Positions 42,873-51,850 of a stretch of 64,000 bases of DNA are shown in pieces. The position numbers and the translations under genes are program-made. The stretch is from JACKAQ01 sp020634975 [NCBI: Calditrichia bacterium]. Lineage in GTDB: Bacteria > Calditrichota > Calditrichia > RBG-13-44-9. Under the pieces are notes generated by a model, which was not told the DNA's origin, ran no database searches, and saw only the letters and a list, made by a program, of their open reading frames with translations. The stretch covers positions 496,001 to 560,000 of the forward strand of contig JACKAQ010000001.1 of the NCBI GenBank assembly GCA_020634975.1, read 5' to 3'. Every line of letters begins with the position of its first letter. The stretch's first letter is position 1.

Positions 42873-44555
42873 ATGGATATCATATCAATATCAATCGGAC
42901 TTTTGGTTGGACTAATTCTTGGAGCAATAATATTTAAGGTCATTCAACAACAAAAATTAAAAAATGCCCAAAATTCAGCAGAAGAGATTATTGAATCCGC
43001 CAAAAAAGAAGCACAGCGCATCGAAAAAGAAGCCAGTATTCAAGCGAGGGAAACCATTCAGCGCGAACGCCAGCAAATGCAGCGTCAATTAAAACAGCGC
43101 GAATCCGATATTTCCCGCAACGAAGAGCGCATCCGCAAACGCGATAAAGAGTTGAATCGTCAGGAAAACAGCTTTGCAGAACGCGAAAATGTGCTGAAAA
43201 AGCGCCAGAGCCAGCTCGATCAATATCAGAACAAATTGACCGATCGTGAAAAAGAAATTGAATCGCAAATCGAGCTGCAAATCAAAAAGCTGGAAGAAGT
43301 GAGCAGCTACAATCGCGAAGAAGCCAAACGCGAGCTCAAACATTTGATGATCGATAAAGCGAAATCGGAAGTGGCGCAAACGCTGGTAGAAATGCGCAAC
43401 GAAGTTACCGACCGCTCGAAATGGGAAGCGAAAGAAATTATGGCGCACGCCATCGAACGGATGGCAACGGATTACACGATGGAATCGACCCTCGTTTCTG
43501 TGTCGCTGCCCAGCGATAATTGGAAAGGGTTGATTATCGGGCGCGAAGGTCGCAACATCAAAGCATTTGAATCAGAAACCGGTGTAAAAGTAATTGTGGA
43601 TGACACGCCGGAAACGGTGGTGATGTCCAGTTTCGACCCGATCAAACGGGAAGTGGCGCGGTTGGCGATGGAATCGTTGATCCAGAAGAAAAATATCCAC
43701 CCCAAAGCGATTGAACAAGAAGTTGCCAGAGCCCAGAAAATTGTTGATGAAAGCATCAAACAAGCTGCCGAAGAAACGATTAAAGAGCTGAATTTGCGCA
43801 ACATTCACCCGGATTTGAAAACCTACATCGGACGGTTGAGATACCGCACCAGCTACGGACAGAATATTCTCCAACACTCCAAAGAAGTGGCATGGCTGGC
43901 CGGAAATATGGCTGCAGAACTGGGCTTGAACGTTCAGCTTGCCCGTCGCGCCGGACTGCTGCACGATATCGGCAAAGCGGAAAGCAACGATTCCGAAGGT
44001 AGCCACGTGACTATCGGTGTGGAAATTACCAAACGATTCCGGGAGCATCCGGTGGTGATCAACGCAGTGCTGGCACACCACGAAGAAGCGGAACCGATTT
44101 CGCCGATTTCAGTGCTGGTTACCGCGGCAGACCGCATCAGCGGCGCACGTCCCGGTGCAAGACGGGAATCGCTGGAAGCCTACACCGAGCGAATTACTCA
44201 ATTGGAAGATCTGGCGAATTCGTTCGAAGGCGTTGCCAAAACATACGCACTTTCCGCCGGTCGCGAAATTCGCGTGATTGTTTTGCCGGAAAAGCTGACC
44301 GATCAGGAATCCGAACTGCTTTCTGCGGATATTGCCCAAAAAATTAAGGATAATATGGAATATCCCGGGCAAATTAAGGTGACAATCATCCGGCATCTCG
44401 CGGCTTACAGCACAACCGATGATTTTATGTCTGATGATAACGGAAATAATTCGAACAATAACAACAACAACAATAATAATAACCGGCATCAGAAATCCCG
44501 CAGAAATCGCGGGAACCCGAACGCCAATCGTTCGGATAACGTCTCGGCAAATTGA
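42873..44555 (+). CDS. rny: Ribonuclease Y with unusual Asn-rich basic tail
   Basis: A 560-residue RNase Y, a membrane-anchored endoribonuclease that starts mRNA decay. It has an N-terminal TM helix (about 3-25), a long charged coiled coil (about 30-190), a KH domain ('LIIGREGRNIKAFESETGVK') and an HD domain ('RRAGLLHDIGKAESND', 'VLAHHEEAEPISPIS'). The standard protein ends soon after 'PGQIKVTIIRHLAAYS'. Here about 45 further residues follow: an acidic spacer, some 13 Asn residues broken once or twice, then 'RHQKSRRNRGNPNANRSDN'. The basic tail may bind RNA or partners. A terminator follows at 44568. Confidence 0.95.
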   Translation: MDIISISIGLLVGLILGAIIFKVIQQQKLKNAQNSAEEIIESAKKEAQRIEKEASIQARETIQRERQQMQRQLKQRESDISRNEERIRKRDKELNRQENSFAERENVLKKRQSQLDQYQNKLTDREKEIESQIELQIKKLEEVSSYNREEAKRELKHLMIDKAKSEVAQTLVEMRNEVTDRSKWEAKEIMAHAIERMATDYTMESTLVSVSLPSDNWKGLIIGREGRNIKAFESETGVKVIVDDTPETVVMSSFDPIKREVARLAMESLIQKKNIHPKAIEQEVARAQKIVDESIKQAAEETIKELNLRNIHPDLKTYIGRLRYRTSYGQNILQHSKEVAWLAGNMAAELGLNVQLARRAGLLHDIGKAESNDSEGSHVTIGVEITKRFREHPVVINAVLAHHEEAEPISPISVLVTAADRISGARPGARRESLEAYTERITQLEDLANSFEGVAKTYALSAGREIRVIVLPEKLTDQESELLSADIAQKIKDNMEYPGQIKVTIIRHLAAYSTTDDFMSDDNGNNSNNNNNNNNNNRHQKSRRNRGNPNANRSDNVSAN

Positions 44556-44567
44556 TACCCTGTTTTT

Positions 44568-44606
44568 CCCGGGCAGAATATTGTTCATCTGCCCGGGATT
44601 TTTTTA
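44568..44606 (+). terminator. Rho-independent terminator after rny
   Basis: CCCGGGCAG-(12 nt)-CTGCCCGGG, a perfect 9-bp GC-rich stem followed by A and seven Ts. Confidence 0.93.
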
Positions 44607-44715
44607 TTTTCTGCAATTACCCATCCTGGGTATTGAAAAAATCCCCCGAAATGCCTATCTTCTCATCGCTAAACAATAGACAAACAATTCAATTTAATAT
44701 GTTAAAGGAAAATAA

Positions 44716-46116
44716 ATGGCAGGACAACGCGGTGAATTCGGATCGAAATTAGGTTTTGTTTTGGCAGCTGCCGGCTCAGCGGTTGGATTGGGAAATATTT
44801 GGAAATTTCCATTTGAAGTGGGTCGTGGCGGTGGTGCTGCATTTGTGCTGGTTTACCTGATGTTCTGTTTTGTGCTCTGTTTTCCAGTGATGGTTACCGA
44901 AATTGCCATCGGACGCAAAACCAACCGTAACCCAGTTGGCGCATTTATCGAGCTCGGGCACAAAAAATGGAGTCTGGTTGGCAAGTTGGGTTTGTTCTGC
45001 GGTGTGCTGATTCTGTCCTTTTACAACGTTGTGGCAGGCTGGGCGTTCGGCTATTTTCTGGAAATGGTTCAAGGCAACTTTGCTATCGGCGATCATTTTG
45101 GCGAATTTGTCTCCGATTGGTCTACTGTCGGGTTGTATGGATTGCTGTTTATGATTGCAACGGCCACAATCGTTTCCGGTGGTGTGAAAGGCGGCATCGA
45201 ACGTGCATCCAAAATCCTGATGCCAACGCTGTTGATTATCATCCTGTTTTTGGCAGGATATGCATTCACTTTACCAAATGCAATGGCAGGTGTTGAATTT
45301 TATTTGCTCCCCGATTTTTCAAAATTAGATGGCAACGTGATTTACGGCGCACTCGGACAGGCGTTTTTCTCGCTGTCGCTGGGAATGGGCGCGTTAATTA
45401 CCTACGGCAGTTACGTTTCCAAACGTGAAAATGTGATCAGCTCCGCCGCAATGATTACGCTGACAGATGTCGGCATCGCATTCATTGCCGGTTTAATGAT
45501 GTTTCCGTTTGTGTTTTCGCAAGGCATCGAACCCACCGGCGGCGCCGGACTCATTTTCATCACGTTACCGGGAATTTTTCAATCACTCGGGCCGTCGCTC
45601 GGCATTTTCATTGGATCGTTATTTTTTATGCTGCTCTCTTTTGCAGCACTCACATCCACAGTTTCGCTGCTGGAAGTGCCGGTTTCCTATCTCGTTGATG
45701 AACACAAATTGCCCCGGAAAACCGCCGTTTGGGGAACAGCCGGATTCATTTTCATCATTGGCATTCCATCGTTGTTGGCCAACGGCGCCAGCGATTTTTT
45801 CACAAATTTTATGTTTATCCCGGGTGATAATGTGGCAGGTTATGACGGCTACACCGATTTTATGACGATCATTGGCTATATCGCCAACGATACATTGTTG
45901 CCGCTCGGCGGATTGCTGATCAGCAGTTTTGCAGCTTACGTCTGGAAAAAGGAAAACCTCAACGAGGAAATCAAAATCGGTTACAGCGGCTACAGCGGAT
46001 CGTTTGTCGAATCATTTGTCAACTTTGCGATCACTTATTTGTGCCCGGTAATTCTTGGATTGGTTTTTGTTTTTACACTGCTGGATCGTTTTGTTGGTAT
46101 ACATTTGGTTGGCTAA
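44716..46116 (+). CDS. Neurotransmitter:sodium symporter family transporter
   Basis: A 466-residue membrane protein with about 12 TM segments. The N-terminal 'GEFGSKLGFVLAAAGSAVGL' and 'GNIWKFPFEVGRGGGAAFVL' are the TM1 unwound region and signature of the NSS family (LeuT/Tyt1 type), including the Na+ and amino-acid binding 'AAAGSAVGLGNIWKFP'. 'ITYGSYVSKRENVISSAAMI' fits TM6-7. It is expected to take up an amino acid with Na+; which one is not readable, though tryptophan would fit with the kynurenine genes 2.6 kb upstream. It has its own upstream terminator, so it is transcribed alone. Confidence 0.92.
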   Translation: MAGQRGEFGSKLGFVLAAAGSAVGLGNIWKFPFEVGRGGGAAFVLVYLMFCFVLCFPVMVTEIAIGRKTNRNPVGAFIELGHKKWSLVGKLGLFCGVLILSFYNVVAGWAFGYFLEMVQGNFAIGDHFGEFVSDWSTVGLYGLLFMIATATIVSGGVKGGIERASKILMPTLLIIILFLAGYAFTLPNAMAGVEFYLLPDFSKLDGNVIYGALGQAFFSLSLGMGALITYGSYVSKRENVISSAAMITLTDVGIAFIAGLMMFPFVFSQGIEPTGGAGLIFITLPGIFQSLGPSLGIFIGSLFFMLLSFAALTSTVSLLEVPVSYLVDEHKLPRKTAVWGTAGFIFIIGIPSLLANGASDFFTNFMFIPGDNVAGYDGYTDFMTIIGYIANDTLLPLGGLLISSFAAYVWKKENLNEEIKIGYSGYSGSFVESFVNFAITYLCPVILGLVFVFTLLDRFVGIHLVG

Positions 46117-46205
46117 TTAGCTGTTTTATTTATATTTAACTTTCTGCGCGATATTCCGATGCTGGGATATCGCGTTTGCTTTTAACAACAAAAGGGATCA
46201 ACGGA

Positions 46206-46709
46206 ATGTCGAAAAAAAGTTCAATTGCACCTAAACATTCGGAAATTGTCAGCAGTTGGGAAATCGTTTTTCCCAACGATACCAACCCGCACGGCACCAT
46301 GTTTGGCGGTAAAGTGATGGCAATTATGGACAAAATTGCCGCCATCGCCGCCGGCAGATATGCCGAACGCGCAGTCGTTACGGTATCAACCGAAGGCATC
46401 ATTTTCAAACGCCCGATCAGGGTCGGCGACCGGTTGAATATTTTGGCACGGGTGGTTTGGGTCGGCACATCCTCGATGGTTGTAAAAGTGGATGTTTACG
46501 CCGAAACACCACTCACTTATGAACGCACCCATTGCACAACCGCGCGTTTCAACTTTGTTGCGTTGGATGAAAACTCAAAACCGACCGCAGCACCGCCGCT
46601 ACTGCTGGAAAATGACGAAGAAAAAAGAGAGTACGAATTGGCGGAATTTGTCATCAAACAGGCGTTGGATCGCAAACGTAAAATCGAGGAAAATGAGCGG
46701 GGGAAATAA
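46206..46709 (+). CDS. Acyl-CoA thioesterase (hotdog fold, YciA/BFIT-like)
   Basis: A 167-residue hotdog protein. 'FPNDTNPHGTMFGGKVMAIM' then 'DKIAAIAAGRYAERAVVTVS' carries the catalytic Asn/Asp region of the acyl-CoA thioesterase family; 'IIFKRPIRVGDRLNILARV' is the second strand signature. The C-terminus is charged and helical. Start ATG 46206 was chosen over the in-frame 46176 because AAAGGGA precedes it at the right distance and homologues start near the first strand. It hydrolyses acyl-CoA in the cytoplasm; chain-length preference unknown. A shared terminator separates it from the convergent KS-AT gene. Confidence 0.88.
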   Translation: MSKKSSIAPKHSEIVSSWEIVFPNDTNPHGTMFGGKVMAIMDKIAAIAAGRYAERAVVTVSTEGIIFKRPIRVGDRLNILARVVWVGTSSMVVKVDVYAETPLTYERTHCTTARFNFVALDENSKPTAAPPLLLENDEEKREYELAEFVIKQALDRKRKIEENERGK

Positions 46710-46844
46710 CATTCACTCAATTAGAGTGCCATTTTGTATTTGGGTAACCGGCAAAAAATAGCGGCTGAAAATCCGGTCATCACTGCAAATGTCGATGCTG
46801 CTGTTGATTGCCTACGAAATTAAAACGCTCTACTTTTTAATAAA

Positions 46845-46879
46845 AAAAGCACCGGAATCTAAAGGTTACCGGTGCTTTT
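46845..46879. terminator. Bidirectional terminator between convergent genes
   Basis: AAAAGCACCGG-(13 nt)-CCGGTGCTTTT: an 11-bp perfect stem with A-run left and T-run right, placed between the plus-strand thioesterase and minus-strand KS-AT genes. Confidence 0.92.
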
Positions 46880-46906
46880 AATTTTATAAAAATATTGGAT
46901 TTACAG

Positions 46907-49321
46907 CTACAAAATTGACGAATCACGTAAGTGTTGCGACAGCGCATTCAGCCAATCCGGTTGAACAACCGGCAAATGCAACCGCCGGCGCGATTCACCT
47001 TCGTAATAATTATCCCAATCAATCGCCGCGCCGTTTATCCACAGTTTTGCGAGCGTTCGCAAAACGCAAAGGGTATCGCCGCAACGTTCCAGCAGGCTTT
47101 CCAGCGATGCAAAAGTGGCGATATCCAAATCGCTTTGTTTTGCAAATGCGCCCAATGTGTGCCCCGGACCAACTTCCAGCGTGCTGTAAATTTGCCGGTC
47201 AGCCAATTGTTTTATCGCGCGGGAAAACTGCACAACCGCAACCGTTTGCGTTACCCAATATGCCGGATTTGTTGCTTCCGCATGCGATAATTCGTTACCG
47301 CTAACAGCTGAGATAATAGGGATTTTTGGCGCACGCAATTGCATTTTTTCCAAAACAGCCTGCAATTGTTGCAACTGTTTTGGCGAAATTGACCCAACAA
47401 CCGGATACTCGCCCGGCAGCTGTTTGTGCCAAATATTCGCATGCTTCAATTTGCGGCAAAGCTGTTTGCCCACTGTTTTAGTGCAGATAAAACTGATCAG
47501 TCGATCCGAATGAATTGCGGCGATTTCGCAGCCTTTTTCCAAAAAATCCGCCGCCGCAGATTCGGAGATACCTGCGGAAATAATGACACCTTTTTTTGCC
47601 CGGTCGAAAATTTTTCCGCGAATAATTGCCAGCGTCAGCGCATTTTTGGCTGAGAATACACCACCAACTACAGCGGCAGAAAGTTCGCCCAAATCGTGCC
47701 CAATCAACACCTTAGGCTTCACACCCCAACAGCGCCACAATTCCGCAAGCGCCAGTTCAACCGCCAAAAGCGCCGGTTGATAATTTTCAAACGAGTTGAA
47801 TTTAGCGAACGCGTTTTCAAAATCTGCCGGGTTTGGAAACAGCATATCGCAAATATCCGTGCCGGTTTGGTCGGCAATTATTTTGGCGTATTCATCCATT
47901 CGTTCAGCGAAAAATGGCTCACTTTCGTATAATTCCTGCGCCATTGCAAGGTATGCGCTGCCGTGTCCGGGAAATAAAAATGCGGTTTCCGTTGCATTTT
48001 TTGCAACCGCTCCGCTCATCCGTTTTCCGGATTGTTTTTCCGAAAGGATAGCGGCGCATTCCCCGGTATCTTGCGCCAAAATTGCGGCACGATATCTCGA
48101 AAACGGACGTCCGGTTTGCAGCGAAAACGCGATATCCGCCAATTCAAGATGTTGATGATCACGAAAAAAAGCCTGAAACGTGGTCATTTGGCGCTGCAAT
48201 TCTTCCGGCGTTTCGCCACTAAATGTCATCAGTTGCCACGGACGCGGTGTTCCGGCAGGCTCGGGCGAATGCTCGGTAATTTCCAGTTGCAACGTGCAAT
48301 CGCCGACGGCAAAAACAGCGCCACCCCGACGCTCGCAACCGAGACCAAGCCATGCGCGCGGTTCCGGATTGTCCCGGAATTTTTCAATATCAGAATTAAT
48401 CAGAGGATTCATTTCGCGAATCCAGATGCCCGGCGGGACCATTCGCTGATGCACTGTGAGCACCAATTTGGTCAATTGCGCAACATAATTTGTGGATTCT
48501 GCATCTTTATTTTTGATTTGTGTATGCACCGGCAAATCTTCCCAAAGTGGTAATTCGGCAGAATTTGCCCGCCGATTTTGCCAACTGCGATGCAGTAAAT
48601 CACCTGATTTCGGCATTTCCACATATACCAGCGATTGTTCCGGTAAATTATGACTGAATTCTGCCAACCGTTTTTCTGAGCTGTGGGTGGCATTTTGCGA
48701 TTCCGAAATGGTAATTGCGGATTCACCCGTCCGAATGCCGAGCGCCGAAATTACAGCCAAAATCGTATCGTCATTTGCTTTTGCGACGTCGTATTTTTTG
48801 AGCACCAGCGCCGGTGCATCGCCAGCAATAGCGATATCGCAAAAATTATTTTCCAGATACCAGCTCGCCAGCGCAATCGAACGCAATTCCGCCGGGAACG
48901 ATTCCAGCAATTCAGATATTTGCGGCGTTTGCGCAGTGGACGGCACAAATTGCGCCGGACGAATGGCAAATAATTTTTCCTGCAACAACGGCTGCACAGC
49001 CGTTTCCAGTTTACCAAAAACAGCGATCCGACCTGCCGGGCGTTTTCCGGTATAACCGGCGCGTTCCAGCGCTTCCCAAAGGGTTTTCAAATCACCATTT
49101 CCGGGAGCAAAAATATCCTGTTGATTCAATAAATTGCGAAACGGAACGGATGTCGATTGCTGTGATGGGATATGCGGCGTGTTGGTATGCCAAAAATAAG
49201 ACTTGTTCGGTTCGCTGTGAGCAAACCGTCCAATCAAACGATTCCAATAAGCTTCTATTGACGTATTGCCGAAAATTTTTCCGGCGATGGCAACGATGGC
49301 TAATCCTTCCCTGGCGGCCAT
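46907..49321 (-). CDS. Degenerate ketosynthase-acyltransferase (pseudo-PKS) protein
   Basis: An 804-residue KS-AT didomain with lost active sites. The KS-like half keeps 'GLAIVAIAGKIFGNTSIEAY' and 'LWEALERAGYTG' but the DTACSSS region is replaced by 'SIALASWYLENNFCDIAIAG' without the nucleophilic Cys context. The AT half starts 'TAFLFPGHGSAYLAMAQELY'; the catalytic GHSxGE is 'LIGHDLGELSAAVVGG' (Ser to Asp), and the AFHS His region reads 'PVVGSISPKQLQQ'. 'NPAYWVTQTVAVVQFSRAI' is still conserved. The frame is full length without stops, so it is under selection as a protein. Start 49321 follows AAGGAAGG. A PPTase gene lies upstream on the same strand. Confidence 0.82.
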   Translation of the reverse strand: MAAREGLAIVAIAGKIFGNTSIEAYWNRLIGRFAHSEPNKSYFWHTNTPHIPSQQSTSVPFRNLLNQQDIFAPGNGDLKTLWEALERAGYTGKRPAGRIAVFGKLETAVQPLLQEKLFAIRPAQFVPSTAQTPQISELLESFPAELRSIALASWYLENNFCDIAIAGDAPALVLKKYDVAKANDDTILAVISALGIRTGESAITISESQNATHSSEKRLAEFSHNLPEQSLVYVEMPKSGDLLHRSWQNRRANSAELPLWEDLPVHTQIKNKDAESTNYVAQLTKLVLTVHQRMVPPGIWIREMNPLINSDIEKFRDNPEPRAWLGLGCERRGGAVFAVGDCTLQLEITEHSPEPAGTPRPWQLMTFSGETPEELQRQMTTFQAFFRDHQHLELADIAFSLQTGRPFSRYRAAILAQDTGECAAILSEKQSGKRMSGAVAKNATETAFLFPGHGSAYLAMAQELYESEPFFAERMDEYAKIIADQTGTDICDMLFPNPADFENAFAKFNSFENYQPALLAVELALAELWRCWGVKPKVLIGHDLGELSAAVVGGVFSAKNALTLAIIRGKIFDRAKKGVIISAGISESAAADFLEKGCEIAAIHSDRLISFICTKTVGKQLCRKLKHANIWHKQLPGEYPVVGSISPKQLQQLQAVLEKMQLRAPKIPIISAVSGNELSHAEATNPAYWVTQTVAVVQFSRAIKQLADRQIYSTLEVGPGHTLGAFAKQSDLDIATFASLESLLERCGDTLCVLRTLAKLWINGAAIDWDNYYEGESRRRLHLPVVQPDWLNALSQHLRDSSIL

Positions 49322-49515
49322 TTCACCTTCCTTGTGTATGATTTTGCGGCAATCCGCATTTCGGATCACCAATTGGATTTAAACCTTTCACTACTGCCGC
49401 GTTTCTTTTGCGGCTGTTTTTCAACTGCCAATCCGGCAATATGCGCCGGTCGGTTATAAAATTATCGAATCGATATTGCGAATAATGAACATTTCAGAGA
49501 AACGGCAGATGTTCA

Positions 49516-50286
49516 TCATGACCAATTTCCTCCGCCGGAGGAATCTTGTTGAATATTCATAATTTCAATCCGGGTTTCCGGATGGCGAATGGCGATTGCT
49601 GCCGCAAAATTTTCCCACGGTTGCCAGGATTTCAACGTCCAGCTGCCGACCTCATCAGTTTCGCCCTGCATCCAAAGCAATTGCGCGGGTTCCGACGGTT
49701 TTAACGTTACGCTGAAACTATCGAGCGGCATTGCCAGCCCATCGCCAACAGCTTTAATAAATGCTTCTTTTCGCGTCCAACAATTGTAAAATCCGTTCAA
49801 TTGCTCGCTTTTTGGCAACGATTGTAACACTGTAAATTCGTGTTTGCTGAAAAACCGTCGGGCGATTCGCATCAATTCCCGGTTGGGTTTTATGAATTCG
49901 ACATCCACACCCAAATCGGTATCGCGGGAAAACGCAAAAACCGCCACATTTTGCGAATGCGAAATATTAAAATTTAGCGGCGGCAATTCCGGTTTCACAA
50001 CCAGCGACGGCTTGCCGTGGCGCCCATAAATAAATTCTATTGAAGCTGGAGAAACATCCAGATATTTGCCGATCAACAAACGCAACAACCCACGAGAAAC
50101 GGTAAAACGCACCCGGTGCTCCTCAAAATGGAAACGTTTGGCGCGCAATTGCTCGTCCTCCGACAAATATGCGGCCAATTTATTATACCACAACGGCGAT
50201 ACTTCCAGCGAGCTTTGCCAAATCTGCACTTCGCGATATTTCAGCCGCAGTTCAATATTTTGTAATTCGAATGTTGGTATTTTCAT
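49516..50286 (-). CDS. 4'-phosphopantetheinyl transferase (Sfp type)
   Basis: A 256-residue PPTase that moves phosphopantetheine from CoA to a Ser of carrier proteins. Signatures: 'KPSLVVKPELPPLNFNISHS', 'DTDLGVDVEFIKPN' (Mg2+ Asp and Glu) and 'FYNCWTRKEAFIKAVGDGL' (WxxKEAxxK). The two-domain length is Sfp/Gsp type, used for PKS/NRPS or fatty-acid-like carriers, not AcpS. It sits 194 bp upstream of the pseudo-PKS gene on the same strand. No carrier protein gene is visible in the window, so its substrate is encoded elsewhere. Confidence 0.92.
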   Translation of the reverse strand: MKIPTFELQNIELRLKYREVQIWQSSLEVSPLWYNKLAAYLSEDEQLRAKRFHFEEHRVRFTVSRGLLRLLIGKYLDVSPASIEFIYGRHGKPSLVVKPELPPLNFNISHSQNVAVFAFSRDTDLGVDVEFIKPNRELMRIARRFFSKHEFTVLQSLPKSEQLNGFYNCWTRKEAFIKAVGDGLAMPLDSFSVTLKPSEPAQLLWMQGETDEVGSWTLKSWQPWENFAAAIAIRHPETRIEIMNIQQDSSGGGNWS

Positions 50287-50882
50287 TTCAAAAATATTTT
50301 TCTGTCAGGTTTTCGAACAGTTACCTATCAAATATATGTGAAAATATGCTTCGATTCCAACTTGACAGTGCATTTCGACAATCTATTTCCGGTTGATTTT
50401 CTCAGAAATAATAATGTCAGCTTTATTTACAACTAAAATACATATCAGGGAATTTTTTGAAATGGAAGATGGGATATATTTCTACCAGAACCAACGGCAT
50501 TCACATGAAATTTTCGTGCAAATGCCGTTGACAGTTATTGTTGCTGGCGTGTCATCATCCCTGATTCAGATCCAATTCCCTTTGGGCAATATAAATGGTC
50601 GTCCGGTAAAAATTTTTCCTTAACAGATCGATAATTTTGGTTCAGTTGTTGCAGTTTGCTAAAACCCGGTCTCATTTTGTAGCCAATTTGAAAAACCGTT
50701 TAGCTTTTTCACTGATTTTATCAGGTTATTTTGAAATTGTTCGATGCTATTATATATTCTTTGATATAAGGTCGCCCGGAGCAGCTTTTATTCGAACAAC
50801 GCGACACTTCCAGCCAATCGACTGCAGATTCTCATACCGGGATTTATTCTTAAATGGTGCGAACCAATAACAGGAAATTGTA
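50287..50882. other. Long intergenic region between the PPTase gene and parA
   Basis: 596 bp between divergently transcribed genes, AT-rich. A 76-codon frame (50393-50623, plus) is present but has no family likeness and no ribosome-binding site; I do not call it. The main structure is the hairpin at 50492-50530. Confidence 0.55.
50492..50530. repeat. 39-nt hairpin with 10-bp perfect arms
   Basis: CAACGGCATT ... AATGCCGTTG, arms of 10 bp, with the inner CAC/GTG able to extend the stem. No T-run follows directly (ACAGTTATTG), so it is not a typical terminator. It lies about 350 bp before parA and 206 bp before the PPTase start. Confidence 0.6.
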
Positions 50883-51725
50883 ATGGGTAAAATTATTGCT
50901 GTAGCCAATCCGAAAGGTGGCGTGGGTAAAACCACCACTGTCATCAATTTGGCAGCCAGTTTGGCGATTGCAGAAAAAACAGTTTTGATCATCGATTGCG
51001 ACCCCTCCGGCTCGATCAGCCAGGGATTGGGTGTGCCGCAATATGCGATAAAACACGGTATATTTGATGTTTTCTCCGGTAGTGCTGGTTTTATCGAAGC
51101 GATTCAGCAGGTCGAATTTTTTCCGCAATTTGACATTTTACCCGCAGGCATTCGCGAACACGAACAGGAAATCCGGCTGATGGAATTAGCCAAAAACCGG
51201 GTGCGAATGAAAAGGTTGTTAAACGGATTGATGACCAGCGGCCGGTTAAATTACGACTATATTTTAATTGACACACCGCCATCGATGGACGATTTGGCGT
51301 TGGGCGCAATGTATGCGGCAGATTCCGTGCTGATTCCGTTGCAAAGCGGATTTTACGCCATCAACGCTGCCGAACGGCTGCTGGGCATGATTGAGCGCAT
51401 CCGCAAAACCACCAACCCAAATTTAAACATCGAAGGCATTTTGCTCACCTTCTCCGAAAAAGGGACACGCGCAACCAACCAGGCGCTTTCCGCCGCCGAA
51501 GAACGGTTTGGCAACCTGATGTTCGACACGCAAATACCTAAAAATTCTGCACTTGGCTATGCCGCTTTCGCACGCCGCCCGATCGCTTTGGTTGATGTTA
51601 CAGCGCCGGGCGCCCAGGCTTATCTTGCGCTTGCCGAAGAAATTATCCACAAAAACCGGCAAATTCCGGTTTACCGGGCAACAACCGATTCAACAGCACC
51701 GCAGATTTCCTACTTCGCGGGATAA
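50883..51725 (+). CDS. ParA/Soj-family ATPase
   Basis: A 280-residue deviant Walker ATPase: 'IIAVANPKGGVGKTTTVINL' (Walker A with signature Lys), 'VLIIDCDPSGSISQGLG' (A'), 'YDYILIDTPPSMDDLAL' (Walker B) and 'LIPLQSGFYAINAAERLLGM'. The N-terminus lacks a DNA-binding HTH extension, as in chromosomal Soj. No parB gene or obvious parS sites adjoin it, so it may be an orphan ParA used for positioning of other cargo. The gene is alone between two promoter regions, followed after 125 bp by a lipoprotein cyclophilin. Confidence 0.88.
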   Translation: MGKIIAVANPKGGVGKTTTVINLAASLAIAEKTVLIIDCDPSGSISQGLGVPQYAIKHGIFDVFSGSAGFIEAIQQVEFFPQFDILPAGIREHEQEIRLMELAKNRVRMKRLLNGLMTSGRLNYDYILIDTPPSMDDLALGAMYAADSVLIPLQSGFYAINAAERLLGMIERIRKTTNPNLNIEGILLTFSEKGTRATNQALSAAEERFGNLMFDTQIPKNSALGYAAFARRPIALVDVTAPGAQAYLALAEEIIHKNRQIPVYRATTDSTAPQISYFAG

Positions 51726-51850
51726 ACTACACAGCAACATTTTCCACTGCTGCATTTTTTGTGACTATTGTCTGAACGGCAGAGTTTATTTATATTCTGC
51801 CGTATCTTTTAAAAACAATGTTCACAAATACAAACTATTGGAGAACCGGC

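Noticed and set aside
50393-50623. 76-codon plus-strand frame in the gap before parA
   Set aside because: No ribosome-binding site, no family likeness, and it spans the hairpin at 50492-50530.
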